NCBI GenBank assembly: GCA_963920575.1
Contig: OY986967.1
Coordinates: forward strand, 16,782,094 to 16,846,093
Direction: 5' to 3'
DNA: 64,000 nt
Source: Narthecium ossifragum
Lineage: Eukaryota > Streptophyta > Magnoliopsida > Dioscoreales > Nartheciaceae
Shown here: positions 11,101-21,965 of the stretch, one piece after another
Numbering within the stretch: the first letter of the stretch is position 1
Layout of the letters: every line of letters begins with the position of its first letter
The notes under the pieces: generated by a model
Told to the model about the DNA's origin: nothing
Seen by the model: only the letters and a program-made list of their open reading frames with translations
Databases searched by the model: none
Position numbers and translations under genes: made by a program

Positions 11101-12069
11101 CTTTCTGTGAAGTAGCTTCCAGAGGAACTTCTTTGGGCGCGTCCCTGCTGGTGCTTTCCAGATGCTTCGCCACAGTTGAAACTACTCACTGGCTTGCTGC
11201 TTGCCCTCCATGTACTCGAGCATTTGATACGCAGACGCCGTTGTGACCTCACCATTCTTGTTCCATGTCCATGCAGGACGATTACCTGTAACTTGAGGGG
11301 GTGTGCTGATGGAGAGAAGCTACTCTATCATACTTGGATGGAAGAGGGACATGAGCTTGTTGACGTTCCAGCTCCCATCTCCAGTGAAGAGGTCCTGAAC
11401 CGTCATGCGATGCAACAAGTCATCAGTACTCACCAAGCAGGGGTATGAGATCAAAGGACCATCTCCCGTCCACCAATCATGCATGACATTAGCCCTGTAC
11501 GTCACGCCAAGTTCCCATCTTAGGTGCTTGCACAAGATGCTAGCTGTGTGACATGTGGAGGGCCAGAGAGTTGAGAGTGGTGAGCGGCCTCTGTGCAGAG
11601 GAAGAGCCCATGCAAACTTGTATTTGGTCCGACAGATGATTGTTCAGATGGTATCCTACGCGTCGAGGAACTTGGCTACCCGCTTGATTTTCAAGGCAGA
11701 CTGCCAACGCTTCAAGTCCTTGAGTCCAAGTCCTCCATGCATCTTGTGCTGGCACACATCATCCCAGGCTACTCTGGATAGAGATCCTCGCTTCCCTTGC
11801 CAGAGAACCTCACGGGCTAGAGTGGAGATTTAATTGAGTATGGTTGTGGGTGTCGGGATGGAGGACATGACAAAAACAGGCATGGCCTGCAACATGGATT
11901 GGACTAGTACTGCTCGTCCGGCCGCCGTCGTAATTGGGCACCTCCAAGTAGTGAGCTTCCGTTGCATCGCATCAAGGATAAATGAGAAGTCCTTGACCTG
12001 AATTCTACGCGAATCCAGGGGAATGCCAAGGTACCTCCAGGGCTCAACCTTCCTTGAAAAATTGATGAT

Positions 12070-13293
12070 CTAAGACAGGATTCTCCTATGCCGGTGGGAG
12101 GTGGAAGGGGAGAACTTGATGCTGGACTTGTCGTAATTGACTTCAAGCCTAGACAGCTTCTTATACCTGTGCAGAATGTTAGTGAACTTCTTAGCTTCTT
12201 CTCGTCTCACGGAGGTGACGAAGAGGTTGTCGTCCGCGTATAGGAGGTGACTGATGCGCACTAAGGATCCTGGGAACGTTGCGCCTTCGAGAGCTATCAA
12301 GGGGATTCTGGTGAGCCTTGTTAGGACCTCCTGCGCAAGGATGAAAAGGTATGCTGATAGGGGATCACCTTGCCAGAGTCCACAGGCGGCAGGGAAGAAG
12401 CCGCACACCCTGCCGTTTGTGAGTAGTGAGAAGCAGGTGCTGGTGATGCATGCCATGATCAAGCTAATCCACAACTCTGGGAAGTCCATCTTGGTTAAGA
12501 CCCTACGAATAAAGATCCAACTAACATAATTATAGGCAGCCCTGATATTAACCTTGGCTGTCATGAGAGCCTCTGTTCTTGAAGCTTTCTGTAACATGTG
12601 GAGAAGCTCATGTGAAGCCCCAATGTTGTATTGTATGGATCTCCCTGCAATGTACGCGGACTGTTCGATGCTTATGACTTCTTGGAGAGCTGGTTTCATG
12701 CGATTGACAAGGATCGATAAGATAACCTTGTAACACACGTTGCATAAGCTAATGGGTCTGAATTCTTTGATGCGACAAGGATTAGCACATTTGGGGATGA
12801 AGGCAATGTAGGTGTTGTTCCATCCATTAGGAATCATGCAGTCTCTGAAGAAGTTTTGCACAAGGGATGTGAAGTCCAGCCCAACAAAGCTCCAGTGCTC
12901 GAGGAAGAACTCAGCAGGTAGGCCGTCGGGTCCAGGGCATCTGTCATTGCCCATTGCCTGCAGTGTTAGCAGCACCTCCTCCTCGATGACAGTATGCAAA
13001 AGGTTGGCCTTGGCTTCTCAGGAGATGAAAGGTAGGGGTGGGAGGGCGGCTGCGTTGCAACCTCTATCCTTTTCCCATAGCTTCTGGTACTGTTCCAAAC
13101 ACATAGCGGCAATGTCCTCTTGGCTCATGGCTACCGTGCCATCCTCACGCTTGAGCTCCTGGATCTTTGAGCAATGAATCCCAGAGCGAGCACCTTGGTG
13201 AAAGGAACGTGTGTTTCTATCTCCCTCATCAACCCAGGACCTGCGGCGATGTTGGGTGACGTAAGTCTCCGATTGGACATCAAGGGCGAGCAT
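12070..13293 (-). pseudogene. LINE ORF2 reverse transcriptase domain
   Basis: The frame continues from the endonuclease through a linker (RRSWVDEGDRNTRSFHQ) to the RT core: DRCPGPDGLPAEF, NTYIAFIPKC, EFRPISLCN, EQSAYIAGR, GLWQGDPLSAYLF and LLYADDNLF, which holds the intact catalytic YADD. Two core residues are altered. The first catalytic aspartate of the usual KLDxxKAYDRV motif is asparagine (AAYNYV), and the arginine of RQGDPLS is tryptophan. Both fit G-to-A or C-to-T changes. A TGA at about 13017 interrupts the frame. The enzyme would be inactive. Confidence 0.85.
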
Positions 13294-13428
13294 CTGGCGC
13301 TCGATTTGCCTTATCCATTGCTCCTGGAGCAGGGGAAGGGGCCCCTGATCCTCCTGGAGATACAGACTATCAAGGTGATGCTCTAAATGTATCTACGAGT
13401 TGGTGATATCGCCCTCGTCGCTTCTGTT

Positions 13429-14286
13429 CTAAATCTTCACCAGCTTCCGGAGTTCCTTGATGCATCCATGGAACACATACTGCTCTGAGCTATGTTGCTT
13501 CCTTGTCAACGCTCTGGCGACGCCCAGTTTGAAGGAGGGGTGCACATTCCAGATTTGCTGAAGACGGAATGAGGATGGACCTGGGCAAGCTCTCTCAGGG
13601 ACTAGGTCGAGTAGGATCGGCCTGTGGTCGGACCTGCAACGAGGGAGGTGCACCACTTTCGCCTGAGGGAACCAGGCACGCCATATGGGGGTGACAAGCG
13701 CTCTATCTAGCCTCTCTAGGCTTCTTGGACGACCAAGTTTCTTATTGGACCATGTGAAGGATGACCCTCTGAAGCCTAGGTCAATCAGTTCATCATGGGT
13801 GATGAAAGAGAGGAAGTCAGTGACAGAGGTAGAGTATTGGAATCCTTTTCTACCTCTCTTCTCTTCTAAATTAGCCATGATGTTGAAGTCTCCAATAGCA
13901 AGGTGAGGCCATCCAGAGTTGGTGATCTTCTTCAACGTCTCCTAGAGGATCCTGCGATCCCTGCCTTTGTGAGCAGCATAAACCACAGACACGAACCACT
14001 GACCAAGGCCTGCTGTGGTGACCATGCCATGAATCGCTTGATCTGTGTTGTGCTCGAAGGAGACTATGCCAATGGGAGCCTTCCATACTGCCAATATTCC
14101 ACCATGCCGACCTTGTGAGGGAAGTAGGAATGTGTGCCATTGCGCTCCAAGACGCCGGGAGATGAGCTCCATGTTGGCATCCACAACAACCATTTCAAGA
14201 AGGAAAAAAAGTCCAGCTTGTACATCCTGAACAAGCGACGTCAGGCGCTTATAGCTCGTTTTAGACCCAACCCATGACAGTTCCAT
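13429..14286 (-). pseudogene. LINE ORF2 AP endonuclease domain
   Basis: One minus-strand frame with a single in-frame stop at 13942-13944 encodes the endonuclease that nicks target DNA. Visible motifs are HGGILAVWKAPIGIVSFEHN, then HLAIGDFNIM (the catalytic DFN), DLGFRGSSFTWSNKKLG, RLDRAL and CRSDHRPILLDL (the catalytic Ser-Asp-His). These residues are intact. The stop is TAG, one C-to-T step from CAG. The same frame continues downstream into the reverse transcriptase. Confidence 0.8.
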
Positions 14287-15379
14287 GCGAGCATTTGCCT
14301 TGGGAAACTACGGGGTTAAGGGGTTGCTCGTCCCCTGCAGTGTGCTTGCAGCGGTTGGCTTGACTCTGGACTGGATAGGTGGATGGGTCCATGTCTTCTC
14401 TTCACGGGGTGAAGCCTGGCGGGATAGGTATGTCCTCCGCTACATCCATGTCCTGCATGGATGTGTCTGTCCCTTCATCTGGAGCCTGGTAGCTCTCTTC
14501 CATCATATCAACCGGGGCCTCGCTGTGCAGCGCTTGCTTGAGCAACCGGAGGCCGCTCTATTGCGCTTTCTGCATTGCATCTTCGCTGAGTTCCGAGGGA
14601 TATGTGGAATCAAACATCACGTAGCCTTGCGGGATGATGAGAGGGTCGGGACGATTCTCTCTATTCCTCTCACGCGTGTATCACCCGACCTCGTGCAGTG
14701 ATAGCGTCGCGAGCTCATCGTCCTCAAGGTTCGCCATGGTCCTAGCTATCGGACTGAATCTGTTGGAGCTGGATCCATGCCTGGAGTTGCTGGGGTTTAT
14801 GACTTGAGCCCACATCTTACTGGGCTTCGCCGGCTAAGGCCCAGTTCCGGTGCTATTTAAAGTGACTCGGGCAACACTCCTAACATTTGGGTTTCCTCGT
14901 GCCCTAGGGTGAGCACCGCCATCCTCCCCCTGGGCCCTCGTGCCCTTGCTGCCGCCGGTCGCATCCTCTTTTGTCTCGATCCGTCCCCCACCTACCTTAG
15001 CGCCTCCAGCCCATACCATGTCAGGTCCGTGACGCTATTCCTCCAAGTGTCTCGTTGTTGCGTCAGGGCTTGTCACCTCTTTATGATGAGCTGGCTGTTG
15101 ATGTGGCGCAGGCGTCTGTACCTCGGTTCCCCCAGGCTCTCCTCCTTTGGGTTGCTGCGAGGCCGGTGCCGGCGACTGAGTGTTGGTCCCTCTCCTAGCC
15201 CAGCGGTGGCGACTCTGCACAGTGTGCCACGAGCCAGGTATCCTCTAGACAACTGATTCTCCTACTCCACTATGCTCAATGTCCATCCGATCGATGGAGG
15301 CATGTACTCCCCCGTGGTAGAGTGGAGTCTGGTTTCCTCCCCTGACTTGCTCCTCGCCTCCGTTGTTTGTGCCTAGTTT

Positions 15380-16166
15380 CTACTGCTTGAGGGCCCTCTT
15401 CTCCATGCACCTGTACTCATGATGCCCTAGGAAACCGCAACAGTCACATATTTGAATGTTCTCATAGATGAAAGGCCGGAGGAAGAAGTACTGCTCACTA
15501 CATGTGCCCTCTCTCGGCAAGTAGGTGCCGATACAGGTAGGGATCGTGAGGTCTACCTCGACGCAGACACGCACATATTTGTAGCTGTGGGATCCCTGCA
15601 TCCGATACCATGTCGAAGATTGTCTTCTTGTCAAAGAGCTCCGGTGGCAAATCCGATATGCGTATTCAGACAGGAGCCTTCGTGAACGCCGATGCTATTG
15701 GGCGGAAGCAGTTACTCTGGCGAATGAGGGATAGTGTCAACCCATCCACCATCCATGGTCCTCTGGTGAGGATGCGAAGCATGTCTTCCTTAGAGTCGAT
15801 CTTGAAGGCGAAGACTCCCCGAGCCATGTCCGTCACCTGAAAAGGGGTCTCCGTCTTCCACAGTCCCACCAGCCTGCACCGGAGGAATTCTATGCTGACA
15901 CGTCCGCCGATGAATCTCCCAAACAAGGTATGACTCCATTTGCTTCTAAGATTTTGAAAAAATGCTGGCGACATTGCCTACCTGCCTAGACGGAACTTCC
16001 CGGCCCCCTTTGCTTCAATGGCTTCGGCTAGCTCTGAGCCGCTCATCATGTCTGTGGAGCTGAGCATTGCCGCTGTGATGTAGGTGCGCTGTTGCGTGGC
16101 CGGAGATCTCCTTGGAGTTGGGGTTGGCAGTGGGTTGAGGTGCTCAAGGTTTGGTTGTAAGGGCAC
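15380..16166 (-). pseudogene. LINE ORF1 (DUF4283-like and CCHC zinc knuckle)
   Basis: On the minus strand the pieces follow each other: a start-like segment with MLSSTDMMSGSELAEAIE, then a DUF4283-type RNA-binding region with VTDMARGVFAFKIDSKEDM and GPWMVDG, then a broken linker, then PFIYENIQICDCCGFLGH with the Cys-x2-Cys-x4-His-x4-Cys knuckle at about 15400-15440. This order is the standard ORF1 of plant L1 elements, a nucleic-acid chaperone that coats the element RNA. At least two stops and one frame change break it. The 5' end near 16280 carries a T-run next to the TSD. Confidence 0.75.
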
Positions 16167-16295
16167 TCTCTCTCCCCCAATCTCACTCCGGGACCAGGAT
16201 TGTTTTCCTTGTCTATCACAGTTGAGTGATAGAGATGATCCAATGCAGGTTGCTTGTAAATGTCAACACAATAAAAAAAAAACTTAGTATGAGTT

Positions 16296-16573
16296 ATTAC
16301 CATGGAGTTCTGCCTATGTTTGGGCTTAGCTAGAGAGTTACATCATTATATCATTTTTATTTATTAATTGTGAGAAAAAGGGGGAGAAATTAGGTGAGTA
16401 GGCGACGTTGGATGTATATGCTCTCATGTTATCATGTTATCTCACATGCTATTCTTTTGACGCTTCTATACATCTACATTATGCATTGCATGTTTGAGTG
16501 TGAGTTATTAATATTTGATTGGGAGTTTTTAAATTGCATTATTCAATTTCTATAAAATTATGCTTTTCACATT
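16296..16573. other. probable Copia (SIRE-like) interior remnant
   Basis: The words GAGAAAAAGGGGGAGAAATT at about 16372 and the purine-rich stretch that follows resemble the non-coding 3' interior of SIRE-type Copia elements, next to the polypurine tract at 16627. No coding domain is visible. It may equally be host spacer. Confidence 0.35.
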
Positions 16574-17496
16574 GTTTGTTAAGTGTGCAGGAATACAGTA
16601 TGAGTTTTGTCAAGAATTGCCAAATTAAGGGGGAGATTGTTAGGATCAAATCGAGTCATATTTGTAATTTGGCAATTCGATTTGCCGAGTCATGTATTTG
16701 GTATGGGCTAATTTAAATTCAAACTAATGTGGAATTAATCAATTCAATGGATTTTGGATTAATTGTGATGGGCTTGGTCAGAGGTTATAAATAGGTTCGT
16801 GATGAGAACCCTAGTGAACCTTTCGGCATTATGAACCTCCGGCGACCGACGTGAAGATTGAAGGGATCGTGGGACCTAGTCTGGCGTGTTGTAGTCCGGA
16901 ATGCTAGGTGGAGTTCAGAGCGTCATCTAGTGGAAGAAGAAGGGTGCTAGAGTATGTGAGCTCCTGGTCATAGGAGTCAAATGTGCCTGCGTCGACCCTG
17001 ATTCAGTGAGTCTGTATAAACCCTCTTCATAGTTGATGTTTTGGTCCGTGGTTTTTTTCTTCTCATTAGAGAAGTTTTTTCCACGTTAAATCCTATAGTG
17101 CATGCTCTAGCACCCGTCTTCTTCCACGAGATGGCGCTCGGAACTCCACCAACCATTCCGGACAGCAACACGCCAGATTTGGTCCCACGATCCCTTCAAT
17201 CTTCACGTCGGTCGCCAGAGGTTCATAATGCCGAAAGGATCACTAGGGTTCTCATCACGACCTTATTTATAACCTCTGATCAAGCCTATCACAATTAATC
17301 CAAAATCCATTGAATTGATTAATTCCACATTGGTTTGAATTTAAATTAGACCATACCGAATACATGACTCAAAGACATGACTCGGCAAATAGAATTGCCA
17401 AATTACAAATATGACTCGATTTGATCCTAACAATCTCCCCCTTAATTTGGCAATTCGTGGCAAAACTCACACCGTATTCCTGCACACTTAACAATA
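16574..17496. repeat. large inverted repeat of a Copia LTR and its polypurine tract
   Basis: The left arm (16574-16955) and right arm (about 17101-17496) are reverse complements with modest divergence, around a ~145-bp loop. Each arm holds the 3' end of a Copia interior, the polypurine tract AAGGGGGAGAT (16627-16637; reversed at about 17434-17444) and then an LTR start TGTTAGGATC. The left LTR (from 16638) continues through the loop to CCGTGG and TTCCACGTTAAATCC, a SIRE-like LTR end near 17095; the right LTR is cut off after its first ~330 bp. Transcription through the region would give a hairpin RNA with a stem near 380 bp. Confidence 0.85.
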
Positions 17497-17970
17497 TTAC
17501 CGAGAAAAATACTCATGTATCGGCTGACGCATATCCATCGTCAGAGCAAACACGTGCCACCCATCTATCGAACCGCTATCATCATAGCCACAACACCTTA
17601 TGATTACGACAAGTGGACAACTTGGCGATGGGGCTAGTGGAACTGTCGCACACAAGCCCACACGAAGAAAGGAGGCGTCGACCAATAGGAGTAAACGTAC
17701 TTTAAATGCTACTCGATGACAGGATCTAAACCCATCATCACACCACCTTCGCATTTATGACGATGCGATCCAACGGGTGTTGGGCGACCATTCGAGGCAT
17801 CGGGTCACCATGTTACTCAATTCATGACATAATAAAGCAGATACTAAAGCAGACGTCATCAGGATTGGACCTGAACAACTTCGGGGTCGAGGCGTTTTGA
17901 GAAAGCATTGACAACGGAGTCAAGTAGCCTCGAAACAGAAGCAATGCATGAATACTCGAGTACGGGAACT
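17497..17970. mobile_element. LTR-like sequence, left part (interrupted by the Gypsy element)
   Basis: This segment and 24534-25260 become contiguous when the Gypsy element at 17971-24528 and one GAACT are removed. Neither part encodes a domain. The right part holds a TATA box (24906) and the T-rich run and short tandem repeats seen in R/U5 regions. I could not fix the outer ends, so calling it a solo LTR is an inference. Confidence 0.4.
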
Positions 17971-18309
17971 TGATGAGTGCATGAAAGTGATTCTAAATAG
18001 CCTTATAACCATCTCAATTGCTAGATTATTATCCTTAATCAATATATTTATTACTATTTTTATATCTATATGTTGCTTCACAAAGTTGTTTGGAAAATGC
18101 AGGAAAAATGAGAAAAGAAGCTGAAAAGATTACATGGATCAACTTGAAAGATTAACCTGTACCTGCTCATGAAGAACCAGATGATGTGCCATATATGGTT
18201 GGAAAGATCTTGAAGTCTAGTTTTGGGAGAATTTTACGGTTCGTGATTCCGAGTTTTCCACGAAAAGTTATGACATTTTTCGTAATAGTGCGCAGGCTGA
18301 ATGAATAGT

Positions 18310-18545
18310 GACGGTCGACCGTCAGATCTCACGGTCGACCGTCGCGCTCAGAAATTCCCTCGAACGGCCGTCGCATCAACCGTCACATGCAAAAATTCCC
18401 ACGGTCGACCGTGGCATCATCCGTGTCGTCGACCGTCAGCCTCTGTTAATGAAAATTCTTCTCAGGGTCGATGCGAAGATCGACCGTCGCTCTTCCGAAT
18501 TATTTTGTACAGTTGACAGTCGACCGTGAGATCTCAGGGTCGACC
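18310..18545. repeat. GGTCGACC palindrome array in the 5' LTR
   Basis: About eight copies of ACGGTCGACCGTC and decayed forms (GGGTCGATGCGAAGATCGACC, CGGCCGTC) end roughly 55 bp before the TATA box. The unit is the same as in solo LTR A, and the neighbouring word GACCGTCAGCCTCTGT is close to GACCGTCAGGCTCTGT there. Confidence 0.85.
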
Positions 18546-18595
18546 GCCAGATCAGCAGGGAGCGTATAATGAGCCGGATCTAACCCGAGTTTAGG

Positions 18596-18607
18596 CCTAT
18601 AAATAGG
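18596..18607 (+). promoter_or_regulatory. TATA box of the TR-GAG LTR
   Basis: CCTATAAATAGG follows the palindrome array directly and is conserved in the 3' LTR at about 23691. The position fits the LTR promoter. Confidence 0.65.
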
Positions 18608-19439
18608 ATACTTGCGGTTATCAAAGGGGGGCTTTTGGGAGGACTTTTCTGGAGCATATGGAGGAGAGGAAGCCGCGTTAGGGTTTTGTTTTTTTCGTCT
18701 TTCTTTCTTTATTTTTCTTTGAATACTTTTGTCGTCTTCATGATGAACATGAGTGGCTAGTTTCTTCTCTAAGGTACCGATGTAGCCCTAACTGAATCAT
18801 CCTATGTTATTGGATCATGATTATTTAATCAGTTTATTTTCCTTGTTTCATTCATTATTATAACTGAGATCTTAAATACCTTTATCTGACCAATAAAAGT
18901 ATTATAGATTGTTTTATGTGAGATTGGGCGAGGGTTCATTCCCTAATCTTGTAGGATCTATGAATGAATGAGTTTATATCGAGGCCGGGTTTAAGCTAAG
19001 AGTATTCTTGGTTCATAATTGTTCTTCAGAGCTTAATGGATTCTTGGTTAACACTTAGTTATGGGTTCATTAGCTAGGGTTAATTGAGGGTACTTGGTGA
19101 AGACCGCGGCTGAATGGATCATCATACCGGAAGAACGAGCCCTTGGAATTAAACTGATATCTTGATTGATTCAATGCATAGAATGAGGATGTTATGGTGA
19201 AATCGGAACCTTAGTATTCATCCATCATATTTCTATCGTTTTCTTATTTCGTTATTAGATTATCTATTCTCAATACTTCATATCTCTTATTTTCCCTTCC
19301 TTATTTTCTTTCTTTTCTGTTCTTTAGCGTTTCACTCAAATAATCTTTACAAATCTCTGTGGGTATGATACTCGTCTTGCTGCTATACTGATTGCACTGA
19401 TTCGTATACTTGCGAGATATAAAATTTATTCATCAAGTT

Positions 19440-19460
19440 TTTGACGCCATTGCCGGGGAT
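19440..19460 (+). promoter_or_regulatory. primer-binding site (tRNA-Asp type)
   Basis: TTGACGCCATTGCCGGGG follows the 5' LTR by a few bases. It differs at two G-to-A sites from TGGCGCCGTTGCCGGGG, the complement of the plant tRNA-Asp 3' end used by Athila/Tat-like Gypsy elements. Confidence 0.75.
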
Positions 19461-19622
19461 TTGATTAGAGTTTATTAGTAGTGAATGCAAGGTTGCCGAT
19501 CACGGAAAGAAAAGTTGTTGCCCTTGAACGATAAAGTAGATCAAATTGGTTGAAAGAAGAAATCTAACAAAGATAGCCTGTCCACATCAGATCTAGGAGT
19601 TCAAGAGGAGGAACAAGAGGAG

Positions 19623-21882
19623 ATGGCGCTTAATAACAATTTACGTCCTTTGGAGGAGTACGCGAGGCCTACTATTTCTACCTCATCTTCGTGCATTGCG
19701 TTACCTGCAGAGGCTAGGAATTATGAACTTAAAAATCTACATTTTTCTATGCTTCCTGAATTTTGATGGTTTACTTTCTGAGGATGCACTAACGTTTGTG
19801 AAAGATTATTATGCTACTATTCAGACTTTTCCTCTAGGTGGCATTACTGAAGATCAGCTGAGGATGCGATGTTTTCCTTACACCCTGAAGGATAAAGCGA
19901 AGAGATGGTTGATGTCATTGCCTCCTGGATCACTAACTACTTGGGATGCAATTTATAACAAGTTTGTTAATAAATTTTATTCTCATGCCATGACTACTAA
20001 CTTGAGAAGGCAAATTCCAAATTTTCAGCAATCTGATGGAGAACCATTCCATGAAGCATGGGATAGATTTAAGATGCTTTTGATGCAATGTCCACATCAT
20101 AACTATTCGTTAGAAAATCAGATGCAATATTTTTTTGATGGACTAAATCTTTCTTGTCAGACTATGGCAGATAATGCTGCAGGTGGAGCGATGTTCAAAA
20201 GGACACCACCGGAGGCATATGAAATCTATGAGATGCTAGGATCTAACTCGCAACAGAGAGACACAAGGAATCAGGCGAGAGGCATCTATGAGCTGAACCA
20301 GAATGACGACACGGCAAGGCAGATTGCTGCCCTTAACAAGAAGATAGACGCTATGATGTCCATACAAGCAAAACCGGTCGAGGTTTGTTCAATTTGCAAT
20401 GTTGTTGGTCATAGGTTTGACTCATGTCCTTCTGATAGTGAATTTCATGAATATGTGCAAGAACAAGCTAATTTGATGAATGCTTATAACCTGAGACCTA
20501 GATTTGACCCTTATACAAATACTTACAATCCTAGTTGGAGGGAGCATCCGAATTTTTCATGGAAAAATAATGCTAATGCTAGTATGCCTACAGTTAATCA
20601 GTCTAACCCACCTGTTAGGTCGTCTTTGGAAGCGACTATGTTAGCTTTTATGCAGAAAATAGACTCAAGGATAGAACAACAAGATTCGGCCATTGCTCGA
20701 CATGATGTAGAATTGAAGAATGTTGCAGCCTCCATCGTGAAGTTGGAAGTTCAAGTGGGACAGCTTGCAGATGCTGTACGAGCCCATGTTCCAGGAAGAT
20801 TTCCAAGCCAACTTGAGCAAGCCAATGCAGTTACTGTCCTTCGTTCAGGTAAGATAATTGATAATAATATTAATGCTGAAGTTACTGATATGTGTAGTGA
20901 TGATAAAATTGAGGAAGTCAAGAGGGAAGAGCCCTCGAAGAGGCCACCGTCGGCCACATCATCTTTTGATCATGAAGAGAGAGCAATTTCAAATTCGGAG
21001 GTTCGTGACAACACTCCTCCACCATATGTGCCGCCAATTCCTTTTCCAGGCCGCTTGAAGAAAGCCCAAATGGATAAGTCATATTCTGAAATTTATGATA
21101 TTCTATCTAAGGTTAATGTGAACTTACCATTGCTTGATGTGATTGGGAAAATGCCAGCCTTTCCAAAGTTCTTCAAGGAACTACATACTTCTAAACGTAA
21201 GTATGAACCTCATGAAAATGTGATGGTTTTAGAGACGGCAAGCGCGGTGTTACAAAGGAAACTTCAACCCAAGCTTAAAGATCCAGGGAGTTTTAATATT
21301 AATATTACTGTTGGTGATACAAAAATAGGGGAGGCAATGCTTGACTTAGGAGCTAGTGTTAATTTGATGCCTTACTCTGTTTTTCTTCAGCTAGGTGTTG
21401 GTAAATTAAAACCTACTACGATGTCTCTACAACTTGCAGATCGTTCAATTAAATATCCATTAGGCATTGTAGAAGACATCTTAGTACAAGTTGATAAGTT
21501 AATTATTCCTGCTGATTTTGTGATATTGGATATGGATGATGCACCATTGAATGATAGAAAATTACCTATTTTGTTGGGTCATCCATTTATGGCTACGGCT
21601 GATACTATGATTAATGTGAAGGATGGTAAGCTCAGCATGACAGTTTTAGGTGAAACGGTTGAATTTAAAGTGTTTGAGTCTATGTCATGTCTTTCAAACT
21701 CTTTTGATTGCTTCTCAATAGATGTTGCAGATTCATTGGTGTTCTCTAATTTCAAGCAGAAGCAAGTGAAGACTACATTGAAAGCGGATTTGGCAATGGT
21801 GAAGGATGACTTCCACAGTTATGAGAGAGCAAAGGAGGTCGTCGCACCGCTTGAAGCATTACAGCCATACAAACCGGCCTGA
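19623..21882 (+). pseudogene. gag-pro: Gypsy Gag-protease polyprotein, one frameshift near the N-terminus
   Basis: The natural start is probably the ATG at 19623 (MALNNNLRPLEEYARP, then SSSCIALPAEARNYEL), a typical start for this Gag family. One extra T in the TTTT run at 19761-19764 breaks the frame with TGA at 19764-19766; the 728-codon ORF that begins at 19696 takes over in the next frame. That ORF then encodes the Retrotrans_gag capsid domain (about residues 40-170, with KRWLMSLPPGSLTTWD and FHEAWDRFKMLL), a CCHC knuckle CSICNVVGHRFDSC (about 231-244), a coiled-coil-prone and Pro/acidic linker, and a retropepsin-like protease with the active site LDLGAS (about 548-553) and ILLGHPFM. It stops at 21880-21882, before any RT. 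Confidence 0.88.
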
Positions 21883-21914
21883 ACCATACGACTTTGCAGT
21901 ACGTCTTGCCTAGA

Positions 21915-21965
21915 AGTTAAATAAAGCGCTGAGTGGGAGGCAACCCACCATGGTGACCAGTTTTT
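21915..21965 (+). promoter_or_regulatory. conserved GGGAGGCAACCCA hairpin motif downstream of gag-pro
   Basis: AAGCGCTGAGTGGGAGGCAACCCACC lies about 40 bp after the stop codon and can fold as TGGG-AGGCAA-CCCA. From memory this word follows the gag-pro ORF in many plant Gypsy relatives. Its function is unknown to me; RNA packaging or a translation role is only a guess. Confidence 0.5.

Larger units (their letters stand above)
7787..16282 (-). mobile_element. full-length degenerate LINE (L1-like), split by a solo LTR
   Basis: The element is flanked by the 13-bp direct repeat CTTAGTATGAGTT at 7774-7786 and 16283-16295. Read on the minus strand it runs from 16282 to a poly(A) tail seen as the T-run at 7787-7793. 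Order on the minus strand: ORF1 (DUF4283-like region and zinc knuckle), then ORF2 with AP endonuclease, reverse transcriptase, a zf-RVT region and RNase H. Without the 2.4-kb solo LTR inserted at 7998-10397 it would be about 6.1 kb, normal for a plant L1. Multiple stops and catalytic substitutions show that it is dead. Confidence 0.9.
17971..19435 (+). repeat. 5' LTR of the TR-GAG Gypsy element
   Basis: Starts TGATGAGTGC and ends ATTCATCA. It contains a GGTCGACC palindrome array (18310-18545) and the TATA box CTATAAATAGG at about 18598. It differs from the 3' LTR at scattered sites, many of them C/T, so the insertion is not very recent. Confidence 0.93.

Noticed and set aside
13685..15256. 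Plus-strand ORFs of 70-140 codons across the LINE
   Set aside because: Antisense to recognised ORF1/ORF2 domains of the minus-strand LINE.
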